From: JACKCP01 sp051744925
GTDB taxonomy: Bacteria; Desulfobacterota; Desulfobacteria; Desulfobacterales; JACKCP01
Direction of reading: 5' to 3'
DNA: 25,035 nucleotides
Assembly: GCA_051744925.1 (NCBI GenBank)
Contig: JBNJDM010000035.1
Span: 1 to 25,035, forward strand
Shown: positions 1-7,332 of the stretch, one piece after another
How positions within the stretch are numbered: position 1 is the first letter of the stretch
How the letters are laid out: each line of letters starts with the position of its first letter
Position numbers and translations under genes: made by a program
Notes under the pieces: model-generated
What the model was told of the DNA's origin: nothing
Database searches by the model: none
What the model saw: the letters and a program-made list of their open reading frames with translations, nothing else

Positions 1-1
1 T

Positions 2-544
2 TCTGATAATGAACAGTCAACTCAAATAAATGCTGATAAAAAAAAGCTTTTGTACTTTTTTGAAAAGCTTGATTTTTTTAAAAATATGAACAAAGAAATT
101 TTATCTTTGGTTTCAGAGCAAAACAAAGAAAACCATGATCTTATATTTGCTCTTATTTGGGAAAATGCTGATAAAATAAAAAAAGAAAAAAACAAAATTT
201 TAAAAGATTATTTTAAAAAATCTGATATTTTGTACCCATTTTTTGAAGATGAATTCAGGGTTTTTCTTAATATTTTATCATCATGGAATTGTGAAAATAA
301 AGACTTTGAAAAATATCTTGCAAAACTTTTTCAGGTTTACACAAAGGCTGCAGAAGACGCTGCTGCAACAGATAATTTTATTAAAAGCAATAATGTAGAG
401 ACTTTTCTTGTTCAGGGGGGACGCATACCTGTAGCTGATCCTGTAAAGCTTTCGGTTAAGAAAAATCAGATACGAGACATTGCTTTAAAGTTTGGCTTTT
501 CAAAGGATTTGTTTGTTGAGGATTCCTTTGATTCTTTTTTTTGA
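2..544 (+). CDS. C-terminal part of an unrecognised protein (5' end outside window)
   Basis: The reading frame is open from the left edge of the window, with no stop before position 50. The TTG at position 50 is therefore probably an internal codon and the true start lies upstream. About 180 residues are visible and no family is recognised. The visible part is lysine-, glutamate- and phenylalanine-rich and looks soluble and mostly helical, with no membrane segment. The C-terminal third is less charged, contains a short stretch reading VQGGRIPVADPVKLSVKKNQ, and ends in an acidic, aromatic tail (EDSFDSFF). It converges with the minus-strand membrane protein gene, leaving a gap of about 10 bp and no recognisable terminator hairpin. 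I assign no function. Confidence 0.6.
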   Translation, partial: SDNEQSTQINADKKKLLYFFEKLDFFKNMNKEILSLVSEQNKENHDLIFALIWENADKIKKEKNKILKDYFKKSDILYPFFEDEFRVFLNILSSWNCENKDFEKYLAKLFQVYTKAAEDAAATDNFIKSNNVETFLVQGGRIPVADPVKLSVKKNQIRDIALKFGFSKDLFVEDSFDSFF

Positions 545-554
545 TACAGGCTTT

Positions 555-1667
555 TTATTTTTTGCCATTTAATGCTTTTTGTCCTGATCTGCTGAAAAAT
601 ATCCATTTTAGAAGTATTGCAAATAAAACAACAGCCGCTCCTGCAGATAATGCTGAAACAGAGCCAAAAGGTGCAAATATAAGTGATGTAACCCAGTGAA
701 GAGCTATGAATTTTTTTGAGTGAAGCTCTATTGGAAAATCTTCAAATCTTATAAGTACTGCCATGCCGCTTAAATTCCATCCGTAAACTGATGTAAAGGA
801 ATGCATTCTTAAAAGAATTTCTGCTGTTTCAGGAGAATACCATGGAGTCATTTCAAGAAGAATATATCCAATTCCGCTTATTCCTGTAAAAAGGAGAAAA
901 AACATTCCTGAAGCAAGAAATGTTCTCTGCTGTTTGCTGAATTCATCTGTAATAAAAATATAAAAAATTAAAATTACAGAGGCAAAAAGGATAATAGAAA
1001 TAATAAGCTCAGCAATAAGCATCTCAAAAAGAATAAAAATAAAAAATATAATCACACCAAGATTTACAGACCAGAAGCCTATATTTTTTAAAACCCGGGT
1101 TGAGTATTTTTTATTGTCTCCGGTAAGCCTGAACATAACAGCCATGGTTATAAGTGAGAGCGGAAAGGAGAAACCGAGAAAAAATGTGTTAAGCTCAAGT
1201 TTATCCATTTGAACAAGATTTAAATATTCATTGTTGATCATTACAAGGGCTGAAATAAAAAGTCCCAAAGAAAGACAAAGCATTGAAGCATTGTGAAATT
1301 TTTTATGCACAATCATTTTTTTATCAAAAAACATCCACGGCATAAACCCGAATTTCCTGGACCGGGCTTTTTCCACAACAAGAGACAGGGTAACGGCACA
1401 GATTATTGAGATAATATAAAATTCTGCAAATGCGGCAATTGCGAAAATAAATGAAACCAAAACAAATAAAAGACTTTTTAAGGATAAAATATTTTTTGTT
1501 GTTGTATATGTATAAATTATTGAACCGCCTGCACAAAGATTAAAAAGAAAAATATGAAGACGTTCAAAATGAAGTCCTTTTATTTCAGGAATAAAATGGT
1601 GAGTAAATCCGAAAACAAAGGCAATCCACATTACTGAAGCCAGAAAAATTTTATCAGAATTTGTCAT
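555..1667 (-). CDS. Histidine-containing polytopic membrane protein, function unknown
   Basis: A 370-residue protein with roughly ten or eleven hydrophobic segments (for example near residues 8-25, 36-54, 62-98, 124-143, 161-180, 195-240, 249-271 and 321-358), so an inner-membrane protein. Several histidines lie in or beside these segments: H23/H24, H33, H38, H125, H289, H316 and H324. That pattern would fit heme or metal binding, but this is inference; no CxxCH heme motif or known oxidase signature is present. The start ATG lies inside the 3' end of the upstream SDR gene (14-bp overlap), which implies co-transcription and probable translational coupling. I recall similar uncharacterised membrane proteins in deltaproteobacteria but cannot name a family. 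Confidence 0.8.
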   Translation of the reverse strand: MTNSDKIFLASVMWIAFVFGFTHHFIPEIKGLHFERLHIFLFNLCAGGSIIYTYTTTKNILSLKSLLFVLVSFIFAIAAFAEFYIISIICAVTLSLVVEKARSRKFGFMPWMFFDKKMIVHKKFHNASMLCLSLGLFISALVMINNEYLNLVQMDKLELNTFFLGFSFPLSLITMAVMFRLTGDNKKYSTRVLKNIGFWSVNLGVIIFFIFILFEMLIAELIISIILFASVILIFYIFITDEFSKQQRTFLASGMFFLLFTGISGIGYILLEMTPWYSPETAEILLRMHSFTSVYGWNLSGMAVLIRFEDFPIELHSKKFIALHWVTSLIFAPFGSVSALSAGAAVVLFAILLKWIFFSRSGQKALNGKK

Positions 1668-3039
1668 GTAATTTTACTTCCTTTCCAAGCATTTCTTTAA
1701 GAGCTTCTTTGGGTCTGTTATGTATAAATTTGTAGTTGTTTGCAAGAAGTTTGTCAGGCATTACTTTTGCTCCGCAGAGCACAGTTTCATAACCTCTTTG
1801 ACCTGTAAGAAGTTTTACAGCTTTTTCTGGTATTTTAAAATATGCCGGGAGACCAAGGGTTTGGGAAATATCCTTTATTAGCTCTTTAAATTTTACAGGA
1901 TTTTCAGAACATGCATTTACAGTTCCTGAAATATTTGTGTCAAATAATAACTGGTATAAAGAATTTATAAAATCTTCTGCAGAAATCCAGCTTACATACT
2001 GATTACCTGAGCCTAATACACCTGCTGTTCCTGTATAAAATCCTTTTAAAAGAAGTGGCAGGGCGCCGCCTTCAGGAGTAAGAACTACTCCGGTTCTTAA
2101 AATCACAACCCTTGTTTTGCTGTTTGTGCATAAAAGTGCAAAATCTTCCCATATTTTGCATACATCGGATATGAAAAGGTCGCCTTTGCCTGAGTTTTCA
2201 TTTATCTTTTCATCACCCCTGTCTCCGTAATAACCGGTTGCAGAAGCTGAAACAAAAAGTTCAGGCGGATTTTCAAGACTGTTTATTGTTTCTGCAAGAA
2301 GTGAAGCTGTATCTTGTCTGCTTTTTATTATTTTATTTTTTTTCTGTTTTGTCCATTTACCGACCCCTATATTTTCTCCGGAAAGGTTTATTACTGCATC
2401 TGTATTATCAAAAGCAGCAGGATCTATTATTTTTTTATAAGGGTTCCAGTAAAATTCAGTTTCATTTTCAGGGTATCTTCTTACCAAAGTTCTTACTTCA
2501 TGTCCTGCAGTAGTAAGTCTGGGTATTAAAAGCCTTCCTATAACCCCGCTTGCACCGCTTATAAGTATGGTCTTTTTATCTTTGAACCTGGAATTTATAA
2601 TTAAATCCCTTTGAAGTATTTTATGTCTGTAATGAAAAATTTTATTTAGTTTTTTCAGCAAAAGTTTTTCTGCAACAGGATAAATAAGTTTGTGAAAGTA
2701 CAGCTTGAATTCGATCCTGTCTGTCATTGAGCATAAATTATTACTTAAATTATCAAAAATATGCTGATGCTTCCATGAAGCAAACGGACCAAAAGTCTGG
2801 ACATCTTCAAAATATTCATTTTTTATGTATTCAGTGTGTTTTGCTTTCCATGTGATTTTAAAAGGATCATAAAGATGCATTTTAACGGATGCACCTTTAT
2901 CTATACCTCCTTTATGCTTTACTAACTCTATTTTTTGCCATGGGGGTGAGAGTCTTTTTAAGGCTCCGGGCCTTTCATGAAAAGCAAAAACCTCATTTTT
3001 ATCAGATTCAAGCAAAACCTTTTTTTCATATAAACTCAT
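1654..3039 (-). CDS. SRPBCC domain fused to TIGR01777-like SDR epimerase
   Basis: A 461-residue two-domain protein. Residues 1 to about 145 look like an SRPBCC/START-like hydrophobic ligand-binding domain (ERPGALKRLSPPW near the start, then a GPFASWKHQHIF strand). Residues from about 156 on form an NAD(P)-binding Rossmann domain with GASGVIG at 162-168, and SASATGYYGDRG at 264-275, typical of the YfcH/TIGR01777 group of atypical short-chain dehydrogenases. The substrate is unknown for the family. The gene overlaps the downstream membrane-protein gene by 14 bp, and cysE ends just upstream on the same strand with a 15-bp gap to this gene's start, so the three probably form one transcript. Domain assignment is confident; biochemical role is not. 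Confidence 0.85.
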   Translation of the reverse strand: MSLYEKKVLLESDKNEVFAFHERPGALKRLSPPWQKIELVKHKGGIDKGASVKMHLYDPFKITWKAKHTEYIKNEYFEDVQTFGPFASWKHQHIFDNLSNNLCSMTDRIEFKLYFHKLIYPVAEKLLLKKLNKIFHYRHKILQRDLIINSRFKDKKTILISGASGVIGRLLIPRLTTAGHEVRTLVRRYPENETEFYWNPYKKIIDPAAFDNTDAVINLSGENIGVGKWTKQKKNKIIKSRQDTASLLAETINSLENPPELFVSASATGYYGDRGDEKINENSGKGDLFISDVCKIWEDFALLCTNSKTRVVILRTGVVLTPEGGALPLLLKGFYTGTAGVLGSGNQYVSWISAEDFINSLYQLLFDTNISGTVNACSENPVKFKELIKDISQTLGLPAYFKIPEKAVKLLTGQRGYETVLCGAKVMPDKLLANNYKFIHNRPKEALKEMLGKEVKLHDKF

Positions 3040-3054
3040 ACATAGTTTCCGAAC

Positions 3055-4011
3055 TTAGTTTTTCTGTTTGTAAATCAGTCTTGGTTCTTCCATTAAAACT
3101 GTAGTGTCAGGAGGTACAGACTCGGTAAGCCATACGTTACCCCCGATCACAGCTCTTTTTCCAATTATTGTATCGCCTCCAAGTATTGTGGTTCCGGAAT
3201 ATACAATCACACCATCTTCAAGGGTCGGGTGTCTTTTTAAACCTCTGTACTTTTCTCCTGCATCCCTTGGAAGGGAGAGTGCACCAAGTGTAACACCCTG
3301 ATAAATCCTTACATTTTTTCCTATGTCTGTTGTTTCTCCTATAACCACCCCTGTTCCATGATCTATTGAAAAGCTTTTTTCAATATTTGCACCGGGGTGA
3401 ATATCTATACCTGTTGCACTGTGGGCATATTCAGTCATTATTCTCGGAAGCAGAGGAATTTTCATAAGGTAGAGTTCATGGGCTATTCTGTATACAGTTA
3501 TTGCAAATATACCAGGGTATGAGAAAATTATTTCATCGTAATTTTCTGCAGCAGGATCACCTTCAAGGGTAGCTGTAACATCTGTGGCAAGAATTTTTCT
3601 TAAATGAGGGATTTTTTCAAACAGCTTGAGTGAGGATTCATATCCTTTATCTGTGCAAACCTCACAAGGTTTATTGTATCTGAAACATTCATGCTTGTAG
3701 CTTCTTATTATCTGTTCTGCAAGTCTTGAAAAAAGATTTGAAACACTCAGTCCAATTTTATATTGAAGATTATGCGGCTCAAGCTTTTCTTTGGAAAAAT
3801 AACCAGGAAAAAGAATCTGGATAAATTCATTTATTATGCTTACAATTTCACCCCTTGAAGGAATCGGCTCATTGTTTAAATGGGTAAAGCATTCCTTGTC
3901 AAAGCAGGAGTCGATTATTGTTTCTGTTATTTTATGAAGCTTTGTTTTATGATCGGATAAAGAGTCCTGATTTTCTGTGCATATTTTTGGATCCCGCAGA
4001 ATTTTTTTCAT
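3055..4011 (-). CDS. cysE: Serine O-acetyltransferase, EpsC-like long form
   Basis: Transfers acetyl from acetyl-CoA to serine, giving O-acetylserine, the carbon skeleton for cysteine synthesis. In this 318-residue protein the left-handed beta-helix lies at about 200-300, preceded by TEYAHSATGIDIHPGA; the SAT signature DHGTGVVIGET is at 217-227 and QGVTLGALS at 238-246. The N-terminal region of about 190 residues is longer than in E. coli CysE and resembles the EpsC-type enzymes. It carries a cysteine trio in HECFRYNKPCEVC (C109, C116, C119). The C-terminus ends in KQKN rather than the terminal isoleucine that CysE uses to dock into the CysK active site, so a classical cysteine synthase complex is not expected (inference). 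The ATG is preceded by a good minus-strand AAGGA site. Confidence 0.9.
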   Translation of the reverse strand: MKKILRDPKICTENQDSLSDHKTKLHKITETIIDSCFDKECFTHLNNEPIPSRGEIVSIINEFIQILFPGYFSKEKLEPHNLQYKIGLSVSNLFSRLAEQIIRSYKHECFRYNKPCEVCTDKGYESSLKLFEKIPHLRKILATDVTATLEGDPAAENYDEIIFSYPGIFAITVYRIAHELYLMKIPLLPRIMTEYAHSATGIDIHPGANIEKSFSIDHGTGVVIGETTDIGKNVRIYQGVTLGALSLPRDAGEKYRGLKRHPTLEDGVIVYSGTTILGGDTIIGKRAVIGGNVWLTESVPPDTTVLMEEPRLIYKQKN

Positions 4012-4065
4012 TTTCCTTCTCTTTTTTTATATAATAAGATGAACAGTCTGTTTTATGTATGATAG

Positions 4066-4094
4066 AAGATAATATATACTTGTGTAAAAATCAA
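4066..4094 (-). promoter_or_regulatory. Candidate sigma-70 promoter for cysE
   Basis: On the minus strand, TTGATT (complement of 4089-4094) is separated by 17 bp from TATCTT (complement of 4066-4071). Transcription would start near 4059 and give a leader of about 48 nt before the cysE ATG. The -35 box lies inside the left arm of a 13-bp inverted repeat (4085-4097), so a repressor or activator bound there would affect it. Based on consensus match only, in AT-rich DNA where chance matches are common. Confidence 0.35.
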
Positions 4095-4153
4095 AATTAT
4101 AATAAGTTCAAAAATTTTGAATATTCAGCACTTGCAAAATATTTTGATTTTTA
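4085..4153. repeat. Nested inverted repeats in the cysE/DHH divergent region
   Basis: The outer arms TAAAAATCAAAAT (4085-4097) and ATTTTGATTTTTA (4141-4153) are exact reverse complements, 13 bp each, 43 nt apart. Between them lies TTCAAAAATTTTGAA (4107-4121), a 7-bp dyad around one central base. CAAAATATTTTG (4135-4146), a 12-bp perfect palindrome, overlaps the right arm. The arrangement sits between the two divergent genes and overlaps the predicted cysE -35 box. It could be operator sites or simply AT-rich symmetry. Confidence 0.5.
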
Positions 4154-4173
4154 TCGCGGTGTTAAAAATATAG

Positions 4174-4211
4174 AATTGGTCGGAAACTGGAATTTTTTGT
4201 TCAGAAACTAA
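4174..4211 (+). promoter_or_regulatory. Two-box element, copy A (upstream of first DHH gene)
   Basis: AATTGGTCG begins at 4174. TTGGTC (4176-4181) is followed, after exactly 17 nt, by GTTCA (4199-4203) and then AACTAA (4206-4211). The same boxes with the same spacing occur at 12609-12646 upstream of rnc; 29 of 38 ungapped positions agree. The geometry is that of a promoter, but GTTCAG is not a sigma-70 -10 box. A start near 4211 would give a very short leader before the ATG at 4226. Confidence 0.3.
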
Positions 4212-4225
4212 TATAGGTGAGTACA

Positions 4226-5116
4226 ATGAGAATAGTTACAAGGCCGGACTTTGACGGTATTGTTTGTGCAGTTCTTCTTTATGAGGCTCTTGATATAGAT
4301 GAAAAAGTTTACTGGGTTGAGCCCAACCAGATACAAAATAATGAGTGCGATATTAAACATGGCGATATTCTTGCAAATCTTCCTTTTCATAAAAATGCTT
4401 TTATGTGGTTTGACCACCATGTTTCCAATACCGCAGAAAAATCTTTTTCAGGAGCTCACGAAATAGCTCCTTCAGCAGCTGGAGTTATATATAAATATTA
4501 CAGGGATAAATTTAATAACAAATATGATGAACTTATATATGAAACTGATAAAATAGATTCTGCAGATCTTAGTGCAGATGAAGTAAATTATCCTGAAAAC
4601 TATCCTTATGTACTCCTTTCAATGACTATAAAAAACAGAGGCTTTGAAGACAGTGAATACTGGGAGCATCTTATAAATCTGCTTCGTTATAAAAATATAA
4701 AAGATGTAATGGAAGATTTGGAAGTAAAAAAAAGATCTGAACAGGTAATTGAGGAAAATCTTGAATGGAAAAATATTTTAAAAGAATATGCAAGGATAGA
4801 GGAAAATGTTTCAGTTCTTGATTTAAGATCTTTTGGTACAAAAGCTCCTTCAGGCAACAGATTTCTTATTTATTCACTTTTTCCTGAAACAAATGTAAGT
4901 ATTAAACTGCGTTATGCAGATGAAGATCCTGATAAGGTTATTTTAAGCATAGGACATTCAATTTTTAATAATACATGCAATGTCAATGTAGGAAAACTCC
5001 TTTCCAGTCATAACGGAGGAGGTCACAAAGGTGCAGGAGCCTGTTCCGTATCAGGAAGTCAGGCAGATGAGAAACTTCTGTACCTTGTAGATGTTTTAAA
5101 AAAGAATCAGCCTTAA
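4226..5116 (+). CDS. DHH/DHHA1 family phosphoesterase
   Basis: A 296-residue soluble phosphoesterase of the DHH superfamily, which hydrolyses phosphodiester or phosphoanhydride bonds in small nucleotides or short RNA using Mn2+. Motifs: RPDFDG at 6-11, WFDHH with DHH at 63-65, DSADLS at 111-116, and the DHHA1 substrate loop GGGHKGAG at 264-271. I start it at the ATG at 4226 rather than the in-frame GTG at 4217, because AGGTGA (4215-4220) is well placed for the ATG and the DHH fold begins at MRIVTRPDFDG. It is the first gene of a plus-strand run and is followed 29 bp later by the GlcF-like gene. A second, different DHH protein lies at 6331. The exact substrate cannot be read from the sequence. 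Confidence 0.88.
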   Translation: MRIVTRPDFDGIVCAVLLYEALDIDEKVYWVEPNQIQNNECDIKHGDILANLPFHKNAFMWFDHHVSNTAEKSFSGAHEIAPSAAGVIYKYYRDKFNNKYDELIYETDKIDSADLSADEVNYPENYPYVLLSMTIKNRGFEDSEYWEHLINLLRYKNIKDVMEDLEVKKRSEQVIEENLEWKNILKEYARIEENVSVLDLRSFGTKAPSGNRFLIYSLFPETNVSIKLRYADEDPDKVILSIGHSIFNNTCNVNVGKLLSSHNGGGHKGAGACSVSGSQADEKLLYLVDVLKKNQP

Positions 5117-5139
5117 GATGACTGATTTAAGGCAGTTTT
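5110..5139 (+). other. Small intercistronic hairpin
   Basis: GCCTTAA (5110-5116, containing the stop codon of the DHH gene) pairs exactly with TTAAGGC (5127-5133) around a 10-nt loop and is followed by AGTTTT. The stem is only 7 bp with a short T run, so at best a leaky terminator or processing signal. Confidence 0.3.
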
Positions 5140-5145
5140 AATAAA

Positions 5146-6300
5146 ATGAAGCTTTTTAAAAAAAACAGCGGCAAAGAGCTGAGTATTAAAGAGACAGTTC
5201 TTGCTTTTAATGAAGTTTTTTCAGCTGTTGATTCATGCAGGAAATGCGGGCGTTGCCAGTCTGTTTGTCCTGTATACAAAGAAACCGGCTTTGAGCAGCA
5301 TACAGCAAGGGGCAAACTTTTGCTTTTGAAAGGGTTAAAAAGTGAAGTCCTCTCAGATATTTCTGCTGTTGAAAAACGGTTCAGGTATTGTTTGCTTTGC
5401 GGCAGGTGCAGCAGTGTATGTCCTGCTAAAATAGATACACAATCACTTATTGTTAATATAAGGCTTTTAACTGCAGGCCTTGATAATAAATCGTTTCTTA
5501 AAAAACAGGCAATTAAATTTTTTGTTGCTTTTCCTTTTTTTTCCAGAATATTTTCACCCGGGTATAATAAAAAAATAAAAAAAAGTTCTTCAGATAAAAG
5601 TATTATATTTTTTACAGGCTGTCTTTTTGATAAGTTTTTTTATGATAAAATTTCAAAGGCTGAAAAAATATTTGATAAGCTTGGATATAAAACAGAGATT
5701 GTTTCAGGTGAATGCTGCGGAATGCCATATCTTTCGGCCGGAGATAAAGGTTCTTTTTTAAAAGCTCAAAAAAAACTTGCTTCCAGATTTTCGGCCATTG
5801 ATTCAAAATATATTGTTTCTGCCTGTCCTACCTGTATAACTGCTCTTAAAAAACTCTGGCCTGTATTTTCAGATTCGGGAACTGAGCTTAATCATAAATT
5901 TGAGATTTTAGATTTTCATCAGTTTCTTTATAAAGAAATGCAAAATAATAATGTTTTTGAAAATATTTCAGGTAATGAAAAAATAAAATGGCATCTGCCG
6001 TGTCATTTAAAGTCTCTTGGTGCTGATAAGGAGGCTGAATATATATTAGAGAAGCTTACAGGCAAAGCTTTGGAAAATGAATCAAAAATAAATACCTGCT
6101 GCGGTTTCGGAGGTACTTTTTTGGCTGACCATCCTTTTCTGTCGGGAAAAATACTTGATTCAGCGATTAATGAGCTTGCGCCGGAAAAAGGCGAAAGCAT
6201 AGTAACCGGTTGCCCTGCTTGTATGATTCAGCTTAAAAGAGCTTGTCTGAATGATAAAAATATTCTCCATACAATCGATATTGTGGAGAATAAACTTTAA
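5146..6300 (+). CDS. GlcF/LutA-like (Fe-S)-binding protein with two CCG domains
   Basis: A 384-residue electron-transfer subunit of the glycolate oxidase GlcF / lactate utilisation LutA / heterodisulfide reductase HdrD type. Two 4Fe-4S ferredoxin motifs sit at C31-C34-C37-C41 and C82-C85-C88-C92, each of the form CxxCxxCxxxCP. Two cysteine-rich CCG domains follow: the first has CCG at 190-192 and a CPTC at about 227-230, the second PCH at 285-287, CCGFGG at 318-323 and CPAC at 356-359. All key cysteines are present, so it should be functional. In relatives this subunit partners an FAD-linked D-lactate or glycolate dehydrogenase (GlcD); no such gene is in the window, so the electron donor is unknown. 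A 12-bp hairpin overlaps its last codons. Confidence 0.85.
   Translation: MKLFKKNSGKELSIKETVLAFNEVFSAVDSCRKCGRCQSVCPVYKETGFEQHTARGKLLLLKGLKSEVLSDISAVEKRFRYCLLCGRCSSVCPAKIDTQSLIVNIRLLTAGLDNKSFLKKQAIKFFVAFPFFSRIFSPGYNKKIKKSSSDKSIIFFTGCLFDKFFYDKISKAEKIFDKLGYKTEIVSGECCGMPYLSAGDKGSFLKAQKKLASRFSAIDSKYIVSACPTCITALKKLWPVFSDSGTELNHKFEILDFHQFLYKEMQNNNVFENISGNEKIKWHLPCHLKSLGADKEAEYILEKLTGKALENESKINTCCGFGGTFLADHPFLSGKILDSAINELAPEKGESIVTGCPACMIQLKRACLNDKNILHTIDIVENKL
6262..6291 (+). other. Strong hairpin inside the last codons of the GlcF-like gene
   Basis: ATTCTCCA (6262-6269) pairs with TGGAGAAT (6284-6291), and CAAT (6272-6275) with ATTG (6280-6283), giving a 12-bp stem with a 2-nt bulge and a CGAT loop. 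It lies within the coding region just before the stop codon and has no T tract, so it is not a standard terminator. It may stabilise or punctuate the mRNA before the next gene, which starts 31 bp after the stop. Confidence 0.5.
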
Positions 6301-6330
6301 ATTTATGCCTTTCATAAAAAAGGGGGATTT

Positions 6331-7332
6331 ATGACTCTTTCGAACTCAGAGAGAGTTAAAAAGTTTTATTCGGTTTTTTCAACTGATGATCAGGTTCTTA
6401 TTCTTATTAATGCTGATCCTGATGCCATGTCGAGTTCAATGGCCGTTAAAAGACTTTTGTGGAGAAGAGTTGCAGGAGTTTCAATTGCAAATATAAACAA
6501 AATAAAAAGGCCGGATAATCTTGCTATGATAAGGTTGCTGGGAATAAAAATGACATATATTGAAGATATAGATCAGACTAAATTCAATAAATTTGTAATG
6601 GTCGATTCCCAGCCATCTCACAGTGAATATTTTAAAGACTATAATCCTGATGCTATAATAGATCATCACCCTGAAACAGGATGCAAGGCTCCTTATTACG
6701 ATATAAGACCTGCCTATGGTGCAACAGCTACAATGATGACCGGATACCTGAAAGCAGCAAAAATAAAACCGTCTGTCAAGCTGGCTACAGCCTTGTACTA
6801 CGGCATAAAAACAGACACATCGAATTTTCAGAGACAGACACTTCCCGAAGATATAAGAGCTTTTCAGTATCTTTTCAAATTTGCAAATATCCACCTTGAA
6901 AGAAGAATAGATCAGGCCGAGATTCCACTTGATTTTCTCCAGTATTATGAAAAAGCTTTTCACTCCAGAGTTATTAAGGGAAACCGGCTTTATGTTCATC
7001 TGGGCGAGGTTCCGACACCGGATATATGTGTACAGATTGCAGATTTTTTTATGAGGGTCGATAAGATAAACTGGACAATAGTATCCGGAAATTGTGATGA
7101 AAAAGTAGTAATTATTTTCAGAAATGACGGTATAAGAAAAAATGCAGGTAAAGTTGCAGAATCGAGTTTCGGAGAGTACGGATCAGCAGGTGGTCATAAA
7201 GGTATGGCAAGGGCTGAAATAGAATATGCGTCTCTGGAACCTTATGTTTCTCCAAGGAATCAGAGAAAACTGGCTTTATGGATAAGAAAGCATATAGAAA
7301 TAAGAACAGGCAGTAAAAGGAAAAAAAGTTGA
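6331..7332 (+). CDS. DHH/DHHA1 family phosphoesterase (NrnA-like)
   Basis: A 333-residue DHH phosphoesterase resembling the bifunctional oligoribonuclease / pAp phosphatase group, although exchange-type DHH proteins look similar. Motif I is NADPDAMSSSMA at 27-38, motif II VDSQPSH at 91-97, motif III DHHP at 111-114, motif IV TDT at 161-163, and the DHHA1 glycine-rich loop GGHKGMARAE at 287-296. The metal-binding aspartates and histidines are intact. The ATG is preceded by a strong GGGGG site, and the stop codon TGA overlaps the TTG start of the next gene (MBL hydrolase), so the two are probably translationally coupled. It differs clearly from the DHH protein at 4226, so these are not recent duplicates. 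Confidence 0.87.
   Translation: MTLSNSERVKKFYSVFSTDDQVLILINADPDAMSSSMAVKRLLWRRVAGVSIANINKIKRPDNLAMIRLLGIKMTYIEDIDQTKFNKFVMVDSQPSHSEYFKDYNPDAIIDHHPETGCKAPYYDIRPAYGATATMMTGYLKAAKIKPSVKLATALYYGIKTDTSNFQRQTLPEDIRAFQYLFKFANIHLERRIDQAEIPLDFLQYYEKAFHSRVIKGNRLYVHLGEVPTPDICVQIADFFMRVDKINWTIVSGNCDEKVVIIFRNDGIRKNAGKVAESSFGEYGSAGGHKGMARAEIEYASLEPYVSPRNQRKLALWIRKHIEIRTGSKRKKS

Noticed and set aside
6481..6999. A 172-codon minus-strand open frame opposite the second DHH gene
   Set aside because: The DHH motifs on the plus strand are complete; the minus frame has shadow-like Ile/Phe/Cys/Tyr composition and no family pattern.
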